Below, in pieces: positions 17,963 through 29,112 of a DNA stretch of 64,000 bases. Numbering within the stretch: position 1 is the stretch's first letter; the number at the start of each line of letters is the position of its first letter. The notes under the pieces were generated by a model that saw nothing but the letters and a program-made list of their open reading frames with translations, ran no database searches and was not told where the DNA came from. Source of the stretch: Chlamydoabsidia padenii (Eukaryota; Mucoromycota; Mucoromycetes; Mucorales; Cunninghamellaceae); NCBI GenBank assembly GCA_025330725.1, contig JAIWND010000002.1:1674001-1738000 (forward strand), written 5' to 3'. A program made the translations under genes and the position numbers.

Positions 17963-20257
17963 ATGGGTATCTATGGATTATCCACCTTTGTACAAAACCA
18001 TCCCTCACTAAATGTGCAAAAAGCTTGGTATCTTTGTGACGGAAACAACAATGACGATCATCTTGTATTTGACGGTAATGCCTTTGTCTATCATTATGCA
18101 TACCTTCATCGAGAACACTGGACACATGGAGGTAACAAGACATATATCTATTTAACAACAATTACCTTTTAATAATCATAATATAATGATTATTCGTATA
18201 TAATAGGTCAATACAAATACTTATCTCTAGTCATTCGACACTTGATCAAGACTTTAAGGCAAGGTGGGCTTACTTTGACGTTTTTCTTTGATGGTGCTCT
18301 TCCTCCAGAAAAACAAGAAACTCGACTGAAACGGTACAAGAGCTATGTGGAACGATCAGCTCTGACGATGCAAAACCTATCATCTATCAATGCCTCCAAC
18401 AAGAACCATGCAACGGCCTTTTTGCTCGAGGGACCTCAATACCGTCACGATGTGTATGTGATTCCACCCCTGACTCTGGAAGTATGTATCCAAACATTGC
18501 GTGAACTCTCTGTGATGGTAGTCATGTGCTCTGGTGAAGCGGATGGTCCAGTGGCTCGATTGGCAGAAGAAACGCAAGGTTATATTGTATCCAAAGACAC
18601 CGATATGCATATCTACCCTAAAGGTGGCAAAGGTTATATTTCCTTGGACTCTCTCAATATTCCTTCTTGGGACGATTCAACAACTAAAAAGGCGATTACT
18701 GCGACTGTATGTAGTGCTCAAGATCTGGCACACCTTTTGGGGTTGGAAACGACCATGCTTCCCTTGTTTGGTACTTTGGTAGGTAATGATTATATGGATG
18801 TCCAAGTGATCAGGTATCCTATCGTGACATGGTGCTCTGTCAATCTACCATCTCAACCTCAACTTCAAGGACACTCCCAGTGGCACAAATGTGTTGCTGA
18901 ATTCATACGACAAATGGATTATCTTACAACAACAAGGGGTGGCTCATCATCGATTATCTCCACCATTGTATCCGAATTAACACCTATCCTCTTGTCCTCC
19001 AACATGACCAAAAAGGAGGATAAAGTACGAATGATGGAGCACACCATATTGGAATCTATACAACGCTACGTATTCGAGGATCTTGCATCACCACCATCGG
19101 AAGCCCAATGTCACACTCTCACTAATGGGATGGCATCGCAACAATACAGCCGCGATTTACTGGATCTATCAACAACACAATTATTTTGGGGCAATGTCTT
19201 TTTGGAGGATATGCAACAAGAATCAAGTTGGTGTCTCAGCAGAACCTTACGACAGGCTATTTATCGGTGGAATAATATGGTATCTGTCAAGGAGTATGTA
19301 CGGGAAAAGCAACATTTATCAAGTCAGGTTGTATTACCATCCAGCGATCCTGCCATCATCAACACAATAGATGATCATATCACACGTCAACAACTCTTCT
19401 TACAACTACATCATGTCAGCATACCCATGATGACCACTTTAAACGCCAATGTGGTCAATCCTCTTCAACCACTCGTTATTTGTTTGCGATACTTTATTCA
19501 ACAATCTTATGATTCGGGTAATATTCTCGCTGATCATGAAGTACTAGCAATCTTGGTAGCAAGTCTCGTGGATCTAGTCCCGGTGGTCTTGCCTGATGAA
19601 TTCAGCATTTCGGATGGTCCTTCTTACCTGACATCACTATCAACGTCAATTGCACAACAGCATACGCTAGTAGCTTCATCCATGGTGAATCGACCTAAAG
19701 AAACAACCGACGATGGTAATGATGATGATGAATTAAAGATACCTTCCTTGAAGAAACGATCTATACAGTTGACGACTCAATGGCAACACACTCTTCTCAG
19801 CTCACACTTACTTGCTCAAGTACTATTATCACCACCACCAAACAAGAACTTTGATCAACAACATTTACAGCAGACAGGTTTACTTGCCCATTGTTATAAT
19901 GGTGTGGTGATGCATACTTGTTTACAAATGGGTAGGCTCGGAGCAAGTATGGGGCGAATGATGCTTGGGGCTTCGACGAAATGGATGTCCCTGTTTGGTA
20001 GTCTTTATGATCTGGTGACAGCCATGGACAATACTGGGCGGGAAATCAAAATAGAAAAGGTGTTTGACTACAAATTCAACAAGGCGGTGTCAAGTAACTC
20101 TTGGATGAAATCTCGGATACTCAAGAAACTTGGCAAGAAGGAAACGGAAACCACTCATATCAAGAAAGTGCGGAAAACAGGGGCAAAGTTGGATGGGGTC
20201 AAACCAAAAGGGAACGTCTTTGATGTACTTAGCTATGGGTGCCAATTTGATGAATAG
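17963..20257 (+). CDS. Asteroid/XPG-type PIN-domain protein
   Basis: Two exons (17963-18131, 18207-20257) encode 739 residues. The N-terminal third is an XPG/FEN1-like nuclease fold: MGIYGLSTFVQ, then VFDGNAF, FFFDGALPPEK, SGEADGPVARLAEE, SKDTDMHIY and GNDYMD. These place all the usual acidic metal ligands (D, D, E/D, D/D, D), so catalysis is possible. The large C-terminal region of about 470 residues resembles Asteroid homologues and has no separate known domain. It ends with a basic stretch (SRILKKLGKKE). Substrate and pathway are unknown. Members of this group act near RNA-binding regulators or in DNA metabolism; here it is inference only. Confidence 0.85.
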
Positions 20258-20337
20258 TATTTTAGATAATAGTTTTAGATTAGATGTAGCATAATAAAAA
20301 ATCTTTAATCCTTTGATTCTGTCTCTCTTACGTGAAA

Positions 20338-20348
20338 TTCAAATCCCG
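20338..20348. promoter_or_regulatory. TTCAAATCCCG element upstream of YPI1
   Basis: Copy of the recurrent motif about 100 bp before the ATG of the PP1 inhibitor gene. Confidence 0.45.
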
Positions 20349-20449
20349 ATTTGGAGGTATTTGAAAAAGAAAAAAAAAAAAAAAGTTTGCTCAATAATCC
20401 AAATCTTTTCTTTCTTCTTCTTTATTCCACCTTATATAAATTCAACACC

Positions 20450-21067
20450 ATGTCTAATCCAACAACACATACCTTGACCAGCACTAGAATGCGTGACCAT
20501 GTGGCCACACCGTCTCATGGCTCACGAACGATAACAGTAGACGAAACCACCGAAGACGATACGAATGCCACTCCACCACCTGATGACAGTATTGGGGTAT
20601 TGCGACTACGAGGTGACATGACAGCAAGAAGACCACCGGTGGTACGATGGGATGATGATGTTGTAGATAACGAACACATGGGAAAAAAGAAATCTAAAAG
20701 TAAGTACAAACCCCCCCCCCCCAAAAAAAAGGCTTTATGACTGACACCATGTTGTAGTTTGTTGTATTTATCATAAACCTCGTCAAGTGGGTGAATCATC
20801 TGACTCAGACAGCAGCAGCGACAGTAGTAGCAGTGACGATAGTACAGACAGTGACTCTCGACATTCTAAAAACTGTCGTCATCACGGTAAAGCCAGGGCC
20901 AAGAAGAATCCTAGAAGTGTTAGTCCTAATGCCTATGAAGTCCAACCTGTTTATAAAAGTAAGTCCCACCACCTCTTCTTTAAACAACACTTCATCTTTT
21001 TACTCACTTGGGTGTTTTTTTTTTTTTCCAAATAGCTCGACCACAACCCAGTAGGAACACCCATTAG
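20450..21067 (+). CDS. YPI1: Type 1 protein phosphatase inhibitor, Ypi1/inhibitor-3 family
   Basis: Three exons (20450-20699, 20758-20958, 21036-21067) give 160 residues. The family core is present: VLRLRGD, the PP1-docking VRWDDDVVDNEHMGKKKSK and the short Cys/His signature ICCIYHKPR. Ypi1 binds the catalytic subunit of PP1 (Glc7) and controls it, mainly in the nucleus. A Ser/Asp-rich tract (residues 90-120) is a likely casein kinase 2 target. A His/Lys-rich tail follows. The protein is expected to be largely disordered. The small third exon (32 nt) ends in a short basic tail. Confidence 0.93.
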
Positions 21068-21475
21068 CAACTTTTATACTAGTCCTAATTAGTTTGGTTT
21101 TTATCTTAAAATACATGATTATTTATCCTATCTCTATCTTCTTTTTTTTACGGTGAAGAAAAAAAAAAAGGTGGTGGCGGTTCATTGGAACGGGAAGGAA
21201 TAGGGTAGGTAGCGGGAGTACGATGGATATAATGGATGCATGATTTGGATCCTCCAACTTGGTCAGTGTCACCTATCATTACAGCAATCAAAAATGGAAA
21301 TCACCTTCTCTTGGTATAGTTATAGATTACTTTAGTTTAATAGTAACATGTTTTTATCAATAAAGCCATCTTTATAACCTTCTCCAAACCATAATGCATT
21401 AAAAGGAATGTGTGTTTTATTATAACATGTAAAATAGTAAAGGGTATAATATAATAAGATAGGAATGGCTTGTCA
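21068..21475. other. Intergenic region between convergent genes
   Basis: It holds the 3' flanks of YPI1 (plus) and the F-box gene (minus), an A-rich tract near 21160 and AATAAA-like signals. No gene is seen. Confidence 0.5.
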
Positions 21476-22597
21476 TCATGAGTAATCCTTTAAATAGCGA
21501 TCAATCTGTTCAGCGATATCTTTGCGGGTAGGAGGAAGATCACGGACGATGGTTGCCAAAGCCAAGCGGAGATCAAAAGAAGGATGTAAATGAACAAAGC
21601 ATAAACGTAATAATTTATGCATGACTTGATCATGACAGTATCCAGTAGGATATTTGGTGAAAAAAGAGATAAAAGCGTGGCCAAAGACATCCAGATCACC
21701 CTCCCGAGCCACCCCCTTTTTCAAATCCCGCCGCATGATTGGAGTAGTAAACCGAATAACCTTGTGTGGAGTGATGATGGTACCCAAGCAAGCCAGTTGT
21801 GATTGATGATACTCGATAGGATGTTGTGTGAATGAGACATCTAAAAGGAGAAGAAAAATACATTCCCAAAGTGCATGACGAGCTTCCCTGTCAAACTCAA
21901 ACACGGGGGCAATCAAGTCAAAGAGATCTGGTCGAGTATCGGCGAGGCGAAGCAAATGGCGGGAATAGCTCGAGGAGACTAGAGGGGCAGGTAAAAAGTA
22001 ATGCTCATGGATGGCCACGTGCCATGCGTGCATTTGATCGACCGTGCTCCCAGTCATGAGTTGTTGGAAATCAAGCTCACCGACGAGGATATTACCATAC
22101 AACTGGAATCCGTGGTGGATTAACACTGCATAACCCGAAAAAGGCAACTGTTGGATGCATTGGTTGAAAAGACTGGAGGAGGTGGATGATTTGCCATAGA
22201 GAGTGACCAGTTGCTGAACCAAGTGACGGGAAAGTAAAGCACCTTGATTGATCAAGAGTCGAATGAAATGATCATCACATAAATGGGGCATGGCGAGAAT
22301 GGCATAGTAGATGGAAAATCGGTTGCCTTTTTGAAAAGTCAACCAGCAGGCCAAGGACCGAGGCGTGGCGGCGATTGAATATAATTTTTGGCTGGTTAAT
22401 GCAAACTGATAAATGGTGGAGAGTGACCCCAATTGCTCAAAGACACAGGTAAGAATCTCGTCTGGCAAGTGGTCCAAACGTAGTTTGGATGATGATACAG
22501 TTGTGATTTTTTTGTTCGAGACATTTTTGACCTTTGTGGAAAAAAGAAGGCTGGTAAGGCGATGAATGGATACTGTGGGTACAGCTGTACAAATCAT
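21476..22597 (-). CDS. F-box protein
   Basis: A single exon of 373 residues from the chosen ATG. An F-box is visible at about residues 40-85: RLDHLPDEILTCVFEQLGSLSTIYQFALTSQKLYSIA. It would bind Skp1 in an SCF ubiquitin ligase. The remainder is helical, with LLINQGALLSRHLVQQL suggesting ankyrin- or armadillo-like helices, and has no recognised substrate domain. An in-frame ATG 90 nt upstream would add a poly-Phe stretch encoded by a purine-rich leader, so the internal ATG is preferred. The target is unknown. Confidence 0.8.
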   Translation of the reverse strand: MICTAVPTVSIHRLTSLLFSTKVKNVSNKKITTVSSSKLRLDHLPDEILTCVFEQLGSLSTIYQFALTSQKLYSIAATPRSLACWLTFQKGNRFSIYYAILAMPHLCDDHFIRLLINQGALLSRHLVQQLVTLYGKSSTSSSLFNQCIQQLPFSGYAVLIHHGFQLYGNILVGELDFQQLMTGSTVDQMHAWHVAIHEHYFLPAPLVSSSYSRHLLRLADTRPDLFDLIAPVFEFDREARHALWECIFLLLLDVSFTQHPIEYHQSQLACLGTIITPHKVIRFTTPIMRRDLKKGVAREGDLDVFGHAFISFFTKYPTGYCHDQVMHKLLRLCFVHLHPSFDLRLALATIVRDLPPTRKDIAEQIDRYLKDYS

Positions 22598-23021
22598 ATT
22601 GATAAGAGAATAGGATAGTATGGAGAGAAGAAGAAAAAAAAAAAGAAAAAAAAAAAAGAAAAAAGAGAGAAAAAGGTCTTTGAGCATGTCTCTTTATCCA
22701 TTTGTTCGAAAGGGAAAATGGAATAAAAGGAACACGGGATTCCACGTTGGCGGATTCTGAAATTTGATTGGCTGATTTATGCACACCTTGCAGTCTCATG
22801 GACATCCAAAGTTTTGTTTTATTTTGACATGATAAATGATGCTGGGCACAAAATAACGAATACAGTAAGACAACAATCCTCTTACCTGGTTGGTCCATTC
22901 CCCCCCAGCCATATTATTGGAAGTGATGATGATCATTACTTAGACAAGTGTTGGTACTGATGTTACACATTAAAACAAAAGAAGGGTTTTATTATTTATT
23001 TATCAACAAAGTAAAAAAAGT
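22598..23021. other. F-box gene leader and spacer
   Basis: A-rich tracts lie at 22630-22665. Imperfect motif relatives (ACGGGATTCC near 22732, GGCGGATTCTGAAATTT near 22748) lie upstream of the F-box gene. The rest is the 3' flank of PPX1, with no further gene. Confidence 0.45.
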
Positions 23022-24292
23022 CTAATCTAATTTCATCAAGATATCCTGAAGACGAGGCCAGATTTGTTTCCTTGATAACTTGATATTCTTTTGGTTGTAG
23101 AATCCAATACGCCCACCTTGATCATCATGTCCCCATGTAGGTAGCAATGACAACATGCCCACGTCCTTGTCGTTTTCCATTTCCGTCTTGATTTGCAGTA
23201 ATCGATCATTTGCCACAAAGAAAGCTAGTTCACGTTCGTAGGATCCATCTTGTTGTTGTTGTTGTTTTGAATGGTCATAAGAAGTCAATACCAATAGCAT
23301 ATCCAATTGTTGTTCTCTAGTAAAGGCCCATGCATCCTTCACCACCTGATCATAGCCATCACGATCCACCCATGCCTTGAGATACCATGCCATCGAGCTC
23401 GTCCCCACTGTATAACCATTGACAGTCCATTGTTTATAGTCCTTGCGTAAGAGATCACGAGTGCATAAATGATCGACTTGGGATTTGACCTTCTCGATCG
23501 TATCATAATAGACCAACGCTTCTCTTGGCAAGCCATCCTTGTTGGCCAAATCCTTTGCACCTTGATCAAAAACAATACGAGCCAGGAAATTGAATGCATT
23601 AACGTCCTTTTGTGTTGTTTTACCGAGATCCCATTGTAAGCCTATAGTGTCGACGAGAATAGGAGCCAGAGCCAAAGTCGCCAATGCCTTTTTATCTTGT
23701 TCCAATAATGATTCAATCTCCGCCTGATACAGCAGTACGACTTGTGAGGTGCAAGACCCAACCATTTCAATCCAGCGCAAAGGAGCATCCAAATAGGCAC
23801 CTTCATCCACATGGTGATCGATCACGCTAACGACTTGACAGTTATGTTCAAAGTTACTAAAAGGTGGAGTCAGTCGGTTATGGTCCACCAACAGTATCGC
23901 CGGCTTGACCACATTGTTACTGTTTTCCCAATACGCCATATTCACCTGGTCGATATAAATTAGTTTGGAAGCATCGATACCTGCTCGACGGAAGACATGA
24001 GTGACTTCTGGGCGCAGGGCAAGATCGCAAGACGGTACCTTGACCAAGGGGACATAAAGCTTAGTGTTGGACGTTACCTTTTTTTGATTAAGGTAGGCTA
24101 TTAACAATGCTGATATAATGGAATCCAAGTCTGTATATGATAAAAGTAGGTGAGAGGAGGGTTCTATCTCTGCCACCTTTTTATGTTTCCCTTACCTGCG
24201 GAATCATTGCCCATGACAAGGATAATTTGAGTTTCACTGAGCTTTTCGGCCAACACCTGTTTTATAGTATCCAAAAAAGCATTGATTGACAT
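23022..24292 (-). CDS. PPX1: Exopolyphosphatase, DHH/DHHA2 family (Ppx1)
   Basis: Two exons (24292-24196, 24130-23022) give 401 residues, the usual length. The enzyme releases phosphate from the ends of inorganic polyphosphate chains in cytosol and mitochondria. The metal-binding signature MGNDSADLDS is split by the intron and restored by splicing. It is followed by LLVDHNRL, the SVIDHHVDEG motif that names the family, and VGSCTSQVV. The C-terminal DHHA2 part carries the substrate-binding region. All key Asp and His residues are present. It is divergent with the uS15m gene across 204 bp. A Vtc polyphosphate polymerase subunit is encoded 26 kb away. Confidence 0.94.
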
Positions 24293-24496
24293 ATTAAGTA
24301 GATAATTAAGGTATAGTAAATGTAAGGAAAAGAGGAAGAAGAAGAAGCCAAAGAAATTAGACGTTTTAGGCTCATTGAGAAACGAACATTTCAAAGACCG
24401 CGGCAGTCACCCACTTTTTTTTTTTCTTTGACTTTAAAGGGAACCTGGGTGTTTTTTTTTTCTCTTCTTTTCATTCCTGAATAGCCGCCCTTTAAC

Positions 24497-25427
24497 ATGT
24501 TCAGCCGTACACAACAACAATTGGGCCGTATAGGTACATTAAACAAACAATCAACCGCCTGATAAAACTTGACAACCACATTGGATACTAACAACGTTTA
24601 TATATATATATATACTTAGCTTCGTCCTCACGTACCACCACTTTGACATTTCAACAACCTTCATTCTTGCGACAAGAATTCCACGGATCAGCAACCTCAT
24701 TCGCCAAAAAACATCCCAAGCAAATCAAGAAGGAAAATCTCGCCAAACGTGCCAGTCGCCTGGCAGAATTCGAACGAAGCAAGCCTTCACCCATTGTGTC
24801 TCGCCATGCCCCCTTCTTTAGCACTTTGCAAACTCCCGCCAGTGCTTACAGTGGCACCAACCAGTCTCTTTACCAACACTTTTTGAACGCCGAAGATCAA
24901 CAAAAGCTATTCGAACAAACACCAAAGGATATTGTGGAAAAGAATCATTTGGCCGCGGTGGGTGGTGTTGAAGATGCTTTGGCTCAAGAACAACATAAAG
25001 TCGACACCTTGCAAAAAATGATTGGACTCCAGAATGGGAATGCAAAGGCCGTACAATTGTGGAATGTCCATCAAGCGATCGATTGGTTTAAACGAAAGGA
25101 AGGTGATACTGGTAGTCCTGAAGTACAAGGTAAAAAAAAAAAGAAAGAAAAAAAGAAAGAATAAAGTCATTTATAATCTTGATCTCATCCTCTTCTTCTT
25201 TATATATATATATAGCTGCTATCTTAACTGTCCGTATTCACAACCTCAACTCTCATCTTCAACAGCATAAAAAGGATAAACACAACTACCGACAATTACG
25301 TTTGATGGTGCACCAACGGGCGAAACTCTTGAAGTACCTAAAGTCGAAGGATGCTGGTCGATATCATGTTTGTCTGGAAGGTCTTGGATTGGAACCTAGA
25401 GCCGTAGAAGGTGAAATCACATTGTAA
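24497..25427 (+). CDS. Mitochondrial small ribosomal subunit protein uS15m
   Basis: Three exons (24497-24533, 24620-25129, 25216-25427) give 252 residues. The N-terminus is basic and lacks acids (MFSRTQQQLGRI), fitting a mitochondrial targeting sequence. A linker of about 100 residues of no clear fold follows. The S15 domain is C-terminal: GDTGSPEVQAAILTVRIHNLNSHL, HKKDKHNYRQLRLMVHQRAKLLKYLKSKD, both highly typical. It binds 12S/15S rRNA early in small-subunit assembly. The first coding exon is short (37 nt). The yeast counterpart is MRPS28. Confidence 0.95.
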
Positions 25428-25849
25428 TCTTATAATAGTCATTAGTCGTAGATGTTTTTAGGTACCTAGATAAATCATTCGTTATACTTATTTTATACTC
25501 ATATCTTCAATAAAATCACAAAATGAATGGTTAAAACAAACTGGAGTCTTTGGGATAACTTGATGTAATCTACATACACACTGTATGCGCATAATCAAAG
25601 TCTAGTTGTCATCAAATGTTGTTTTATTAGTTTTAAAAGTAAAAATGCTATATATATATATATAAAGGGGGGATAGAATATGTAAACCTAGTTCTAATGA
25701 TTGTTAGTGACGAGCATCCCAAGGCGGACCAGCATTAAAAAAAAAAACGGACATTAAAAATATAACGGAAGGAGATTAGTCAATGCACACACCCTGGTCA
25801 TTTTTATCGATTAACATACCTGTATCGATGATAGGTTTTGTCCTAACGT
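25428..25849. other. Spacer between uS15m and the mobile-element relic
   Basis: AATAAA near 25510, an AT dinucleotide run near 25650 and an A-rich tract near 25740. No gene is seen. Confidence 0.5.
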
Positions 25850-26978
25850 AAGATTGGAGTTGGAGTTAAAGTTGGAGAGACTTGGTTGTTGTTCATTGTA
25901 TGTGTAGCAAAGGAATAGATGCTGTTGGCAGCGTTAGATATCCCGATTCCATACAGTCTTGCAATCTTGGCAGATAAAGTCGCCTCCAGTAAAGGCAATG
26001 TCTCCGCCAATAACCATGTCTTCATACACCTTGATGTCGCCACTGAAATTCAAAGAGCCTGATATGTTCATCGATCCACAAGTCAATTCACCATGGGAAT
26101 TCAAGGATACTGTCATCGATTCACAGTCATTTCATCAACAGAGGTCAGAGTTTTTGGTACATTGATTGATCCACCACCAGAAGTAAGATTGCCCTGTACG
26201 TTGACTGAGACCCCAGACTGAATTCGCCCCGTAGCCAAACTAGTACGAAGATACCACCAGTTTGGTAAGATCCCCAACATGCACGTAATTCCCATTATAT
26301 ACGAAAGGAGGGAATCTTGTTTCACCATCAGTCCATAAAGTAATAGTTCACAAACATCTGCGTCTTGATTGGAACATTACGTGCAAAGACAATAAGATCA
26401 TTTGTTCGAGTCATGAATTGATCCTTTTGTTCACCGTCCAATTTAAGAAGCTTGTTCAATGTTGCTGTTGTCTGACTTGTACCATAGATAATCCATTTGA
26501 GATCTGCCAATTTGATGTTATGAAAGTTGCATTTCGTTGTTCCATTCGAAGAGTCCACAATCCTTCCACCTTTTGTTTCTTCGTTGCTGCTTTTTATGCT
26601 TCGGATTGGTTTCTTTTTGTCGTTCTTGGGGTTTATACTATAGAGTGGAATATTTAGTGAGAAGCTGATATGGAGGTTATGAGTATAACGTCATTCATTA
26701 CCTTGTCTGTTCCGTGAATTAAGAGGACAACTGTAGTATTTGGCATTACGATGTCCGACTTGTCCACATTTACTACAAATTACCACCACCAAGACAAAAG
26801 AGAGAACTTTTGATTAGTACAACTGATAAGAATTAGTTAATGTATAGCACTTACCTTCAGATACATTAGTCAAACGTTCCGCCTTGTCCCGTTCAAGTTT
26901 CAGGATGATTTGTTCGTGTGTCATGTCATAAAGTGGATTAGCACTTGCATTCCTTAAAGAATGCCTTGAAGAATGCAT
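25850..26978 (-). pseudogene. Broken mobile-element protein: CCHC-like knuckle plus OrfB/TnpB-type zinc-ribbon tail
   Basis: Minus-strand blocks read as one decayed gene. A start region (from 26978) contains NPLYDMTHEQIILKLERDKAERL. A knuckle-like CSKCGQVGHRNAKYYSC lies near 26750-26800. A helical segment ends IKTQMFVNYYF (26330-26600), and the C-terminal ICQDCKTVWNRD is followed, after a one-base shift, by NAANSIYSF (25880-25990). The last motif matches the zinc-ribbon plus RuvC-III (RDxNAAxN) end of OrfB/TnpB/Fanzor nucleases. RuvC-I and RuvC-II are not visible, and the middle is replaced by repetitive glycine-rich sequence. Stops and frame changes make it non-functional. Link to Fanzor is inference. 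Confidence 0.45.
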
Positions 26979-27682
26979 ATAAGATAGTGTCGATAAAGAG
27001 TAGTATGTATAAAAGATATGTCGTAAAGGGGTGTGAAAAAAAAAAAAAAAAGTGGAAGAGAAAAAATAAAAGAACCCGCTTTATTATTCACTTGACAGCG
27101 GAATCCGAATCAATCTTGCTCAGCTGCATTAATTTTGATCCACCTCTCACTTGATCCTCCCACCAACTTCCTTTAGCTTGGATAATCATAACTTTTAGAT
27201 TAATATAAATATGTTGTTGAAATTAAAAACAATAAACAATATCTTATCAACTAGAAAGAAAGGTACCGATTCTATAAACCTTTATTCGGAAGAAGAAAAG
27301 TAAGATAGGTGATTAAACAACTTTTCCCAATTCATACCATCCAAAATGACATTTTGGAAAAGAGATCTGACACTGCTCTTACACAGTGTCAAGAAGAAGG
27401 AGGATGTACCACAGTACTCACATTACTTTGTGCTATAGTATTTCACATTGCCTCAAAAGATATTGACTCCGTCCACAATTTTTAATCCCCGGCGTGCCAA
27501 TTTGAAGTACACTGTTTTTGGTTTCAAATCCCGCTAGTGCTCTGACCCCTCACCTCTGCTATTTGAGTGTAATGATCTCATTGGCTCATCCTGAGAGCGG
27601 AAAAAGTTTGAATACTTTTTCAATTTCGCCCCCCCCCTTTCTTTTTCTTCCTCCTCTTCACACACAATCTATATAAACTGCC
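26979..27682. other. Intergenic region, SSS1 promoter
   Basis: An A-rich run lies near 27040, and there is a perfect recurrent element TTTCAAATCCCGC at 27522-27534. A variant TTTTTAATCCCCGGC lies nearby at about 27480. No gene is seen. Confidence 0.5.
27522..27534. promoter_or_regulatory. TTTCAAATCCCGC element upstream of SSS1
   Basis: Perfect consensus copy, 148 bp upstream of the SSS1 ATG. Confidence 0.5.
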
Positions 27683-28050
27683 ATGAGCTCTTCTGAAGCC
27701 AAAGAAACTATTCAAGAATATATTGAAGCTCCCAAGACCTTTGTGAAGGAAGGTGTCCAATTCATCAACCGTTGCAAGAAGCCCGACCAAAAAGGTAAAG
27801 TAAACAAGAACAGCACTTTTAACTGTAAACCATACTTATTGTTTGTTTTTATCCTTAGAATTCCTTCAAATCACACAAGCTGTTGCAATGGGTTTTGCTG
27901 CTCTAGGTGCTTTGGGCTACTTTGTAAAGGTAAGAAATTTGGATGGGATATATAAAGATGATGTGTAATAAAGTGATTGACAATGTCCTTACATGGCCCT
28001 TTTAGTTGATTCATATTCCTATTAACAACATCTTGGTGGGATCGGCTTAA
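27683..28050 (+). CDS. SSS1: Sec61 translocon gamma subunit (Sss1)
   Basis: Three exons (27683-27794, 27859-27929, 28006-28050) give 75 residues, the family size. It is a tail-anchored ER protein that clamps the Sec61 channel for co- and post-translational translocation. Seen: amphipathic EAPKTFVKEGVQFINRCKKPDQKEF, then the transmembrane helix [25 protein letters not shown]. Both match the conserved SecE/Sec61-gamma pattern, including FxNRCxKPD. The introns fall within the helix-coding part. Confidence 0.97.
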
Positions 28051-28225
28051 AAGTCTTCTTTTGTGCTCATAACTTTTGGCTGTCGGATCTTTGGTGCACA
28101 TACATATATCTCTACTTCCTCAATCTATTCTAATAAACAAGTAATAATCAAAAACAACAACCCCGTGTCATAGTCTTTTATCACTTTATAATCAACTTAA
28201 TAGATCGACTGTGTGTGTGTGTGGT

Positions 28226-28750
28226 ATGATTGCCTATATCAACAAATCTTCCTTGGAGGTATGTCTGTCTTAACTACATAATATAAACTGCTTTGCTACT
28301 CACTTGCTCCCTCTCTCTCGCTTTTTAAAATAAATCCGTGCTCTCATCTTTTACCACCTTGTTGCATCCACTATCTAGCCTTGATAATCAGTGGACGAGT
28401 AAACCTTATGCAGGGAATTGGAAGAAAAGACACGGTAAGTGGAACCAAATTGACAAAGGGATTATTGATTACTAACACTTGTTCTTTCTAGATAACCGTA
28501 CATGATGATTCATTAAAAAAGAACTTGATCATCAATTGGGGGATCCTCTGGTTTACACACAATTGGGCAATATTGGTTTTAACTAGTAACTCTGTTTATT
28601 GATCAAGGTAAGGACTATTTGAAGATGGGAAACTACTTGCTAGCATTTAATATTATTGTTAGATCCCTGCACCAAAACTAGCCAATCTTGCTTGGATAGC
28701 TACTCTCATTCAAGACCGAATTCCACCTTGCTCAAAATACAGAAGACCTT
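28226..28750 (+). other. Possible small intron-containing gene, unassigned
   Basis: ATG ATT GCC opens a short exon ending at a GTATGT donor. Candidate exons with GTAAG donors and pyrimidine-AG acceptors follow to about 28750. One join gives a roughly 29-residue peptide with WTSKPYAGNWKKRH; others meet stops. No family is recognised. It may be a short coding gene, a spliced non-coding RNA or chance. Confidence 0.2.
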
Positions 28751-29112
28751 AGTATAGTATCACATATTGTTTATTTTTAACACCCTATTACTTTTAATAA
28801 ACGAATGATTCGACTGCTCTTTTACTTTATAAAGCCTTTATCTGATCTCTTCCATAAGATCATCTATTATAAATTGTCATTTAATATATTGTATTAGCAC
28901 AGGATAATGGATACATTCATGCAAAACACAATTTTAAATCCCGATATATGTGCCTGAATTGATATGATGATGATCGATCCACTTTTTCCCCTGTCATTGT
29001 ACCCTCCACTGACCAATTGCATATAATAAACCTAGTACCTTTTTGACACATGTAAAATATGAGTTCATTAATACACTTTTATTCTAAAAATATAATATTT
29101 CTATTCTACAAT
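28751..29112. other. Intergenic region
   Basis: It contains a recurrent-motif copy TTTAAATCCCGA at 28933-28944 with no recognised start codon at the usual distance on either side. Otherwise AT-rich. Confidence 0.4.

Noticed and set aside
22597..22687. N-terminal extension of the F-box protein with poly-Phe
   Set aside because: The extension is translated from a purine-rich leader (A-rich tract). The internal ATG gives a normal N-terminus.
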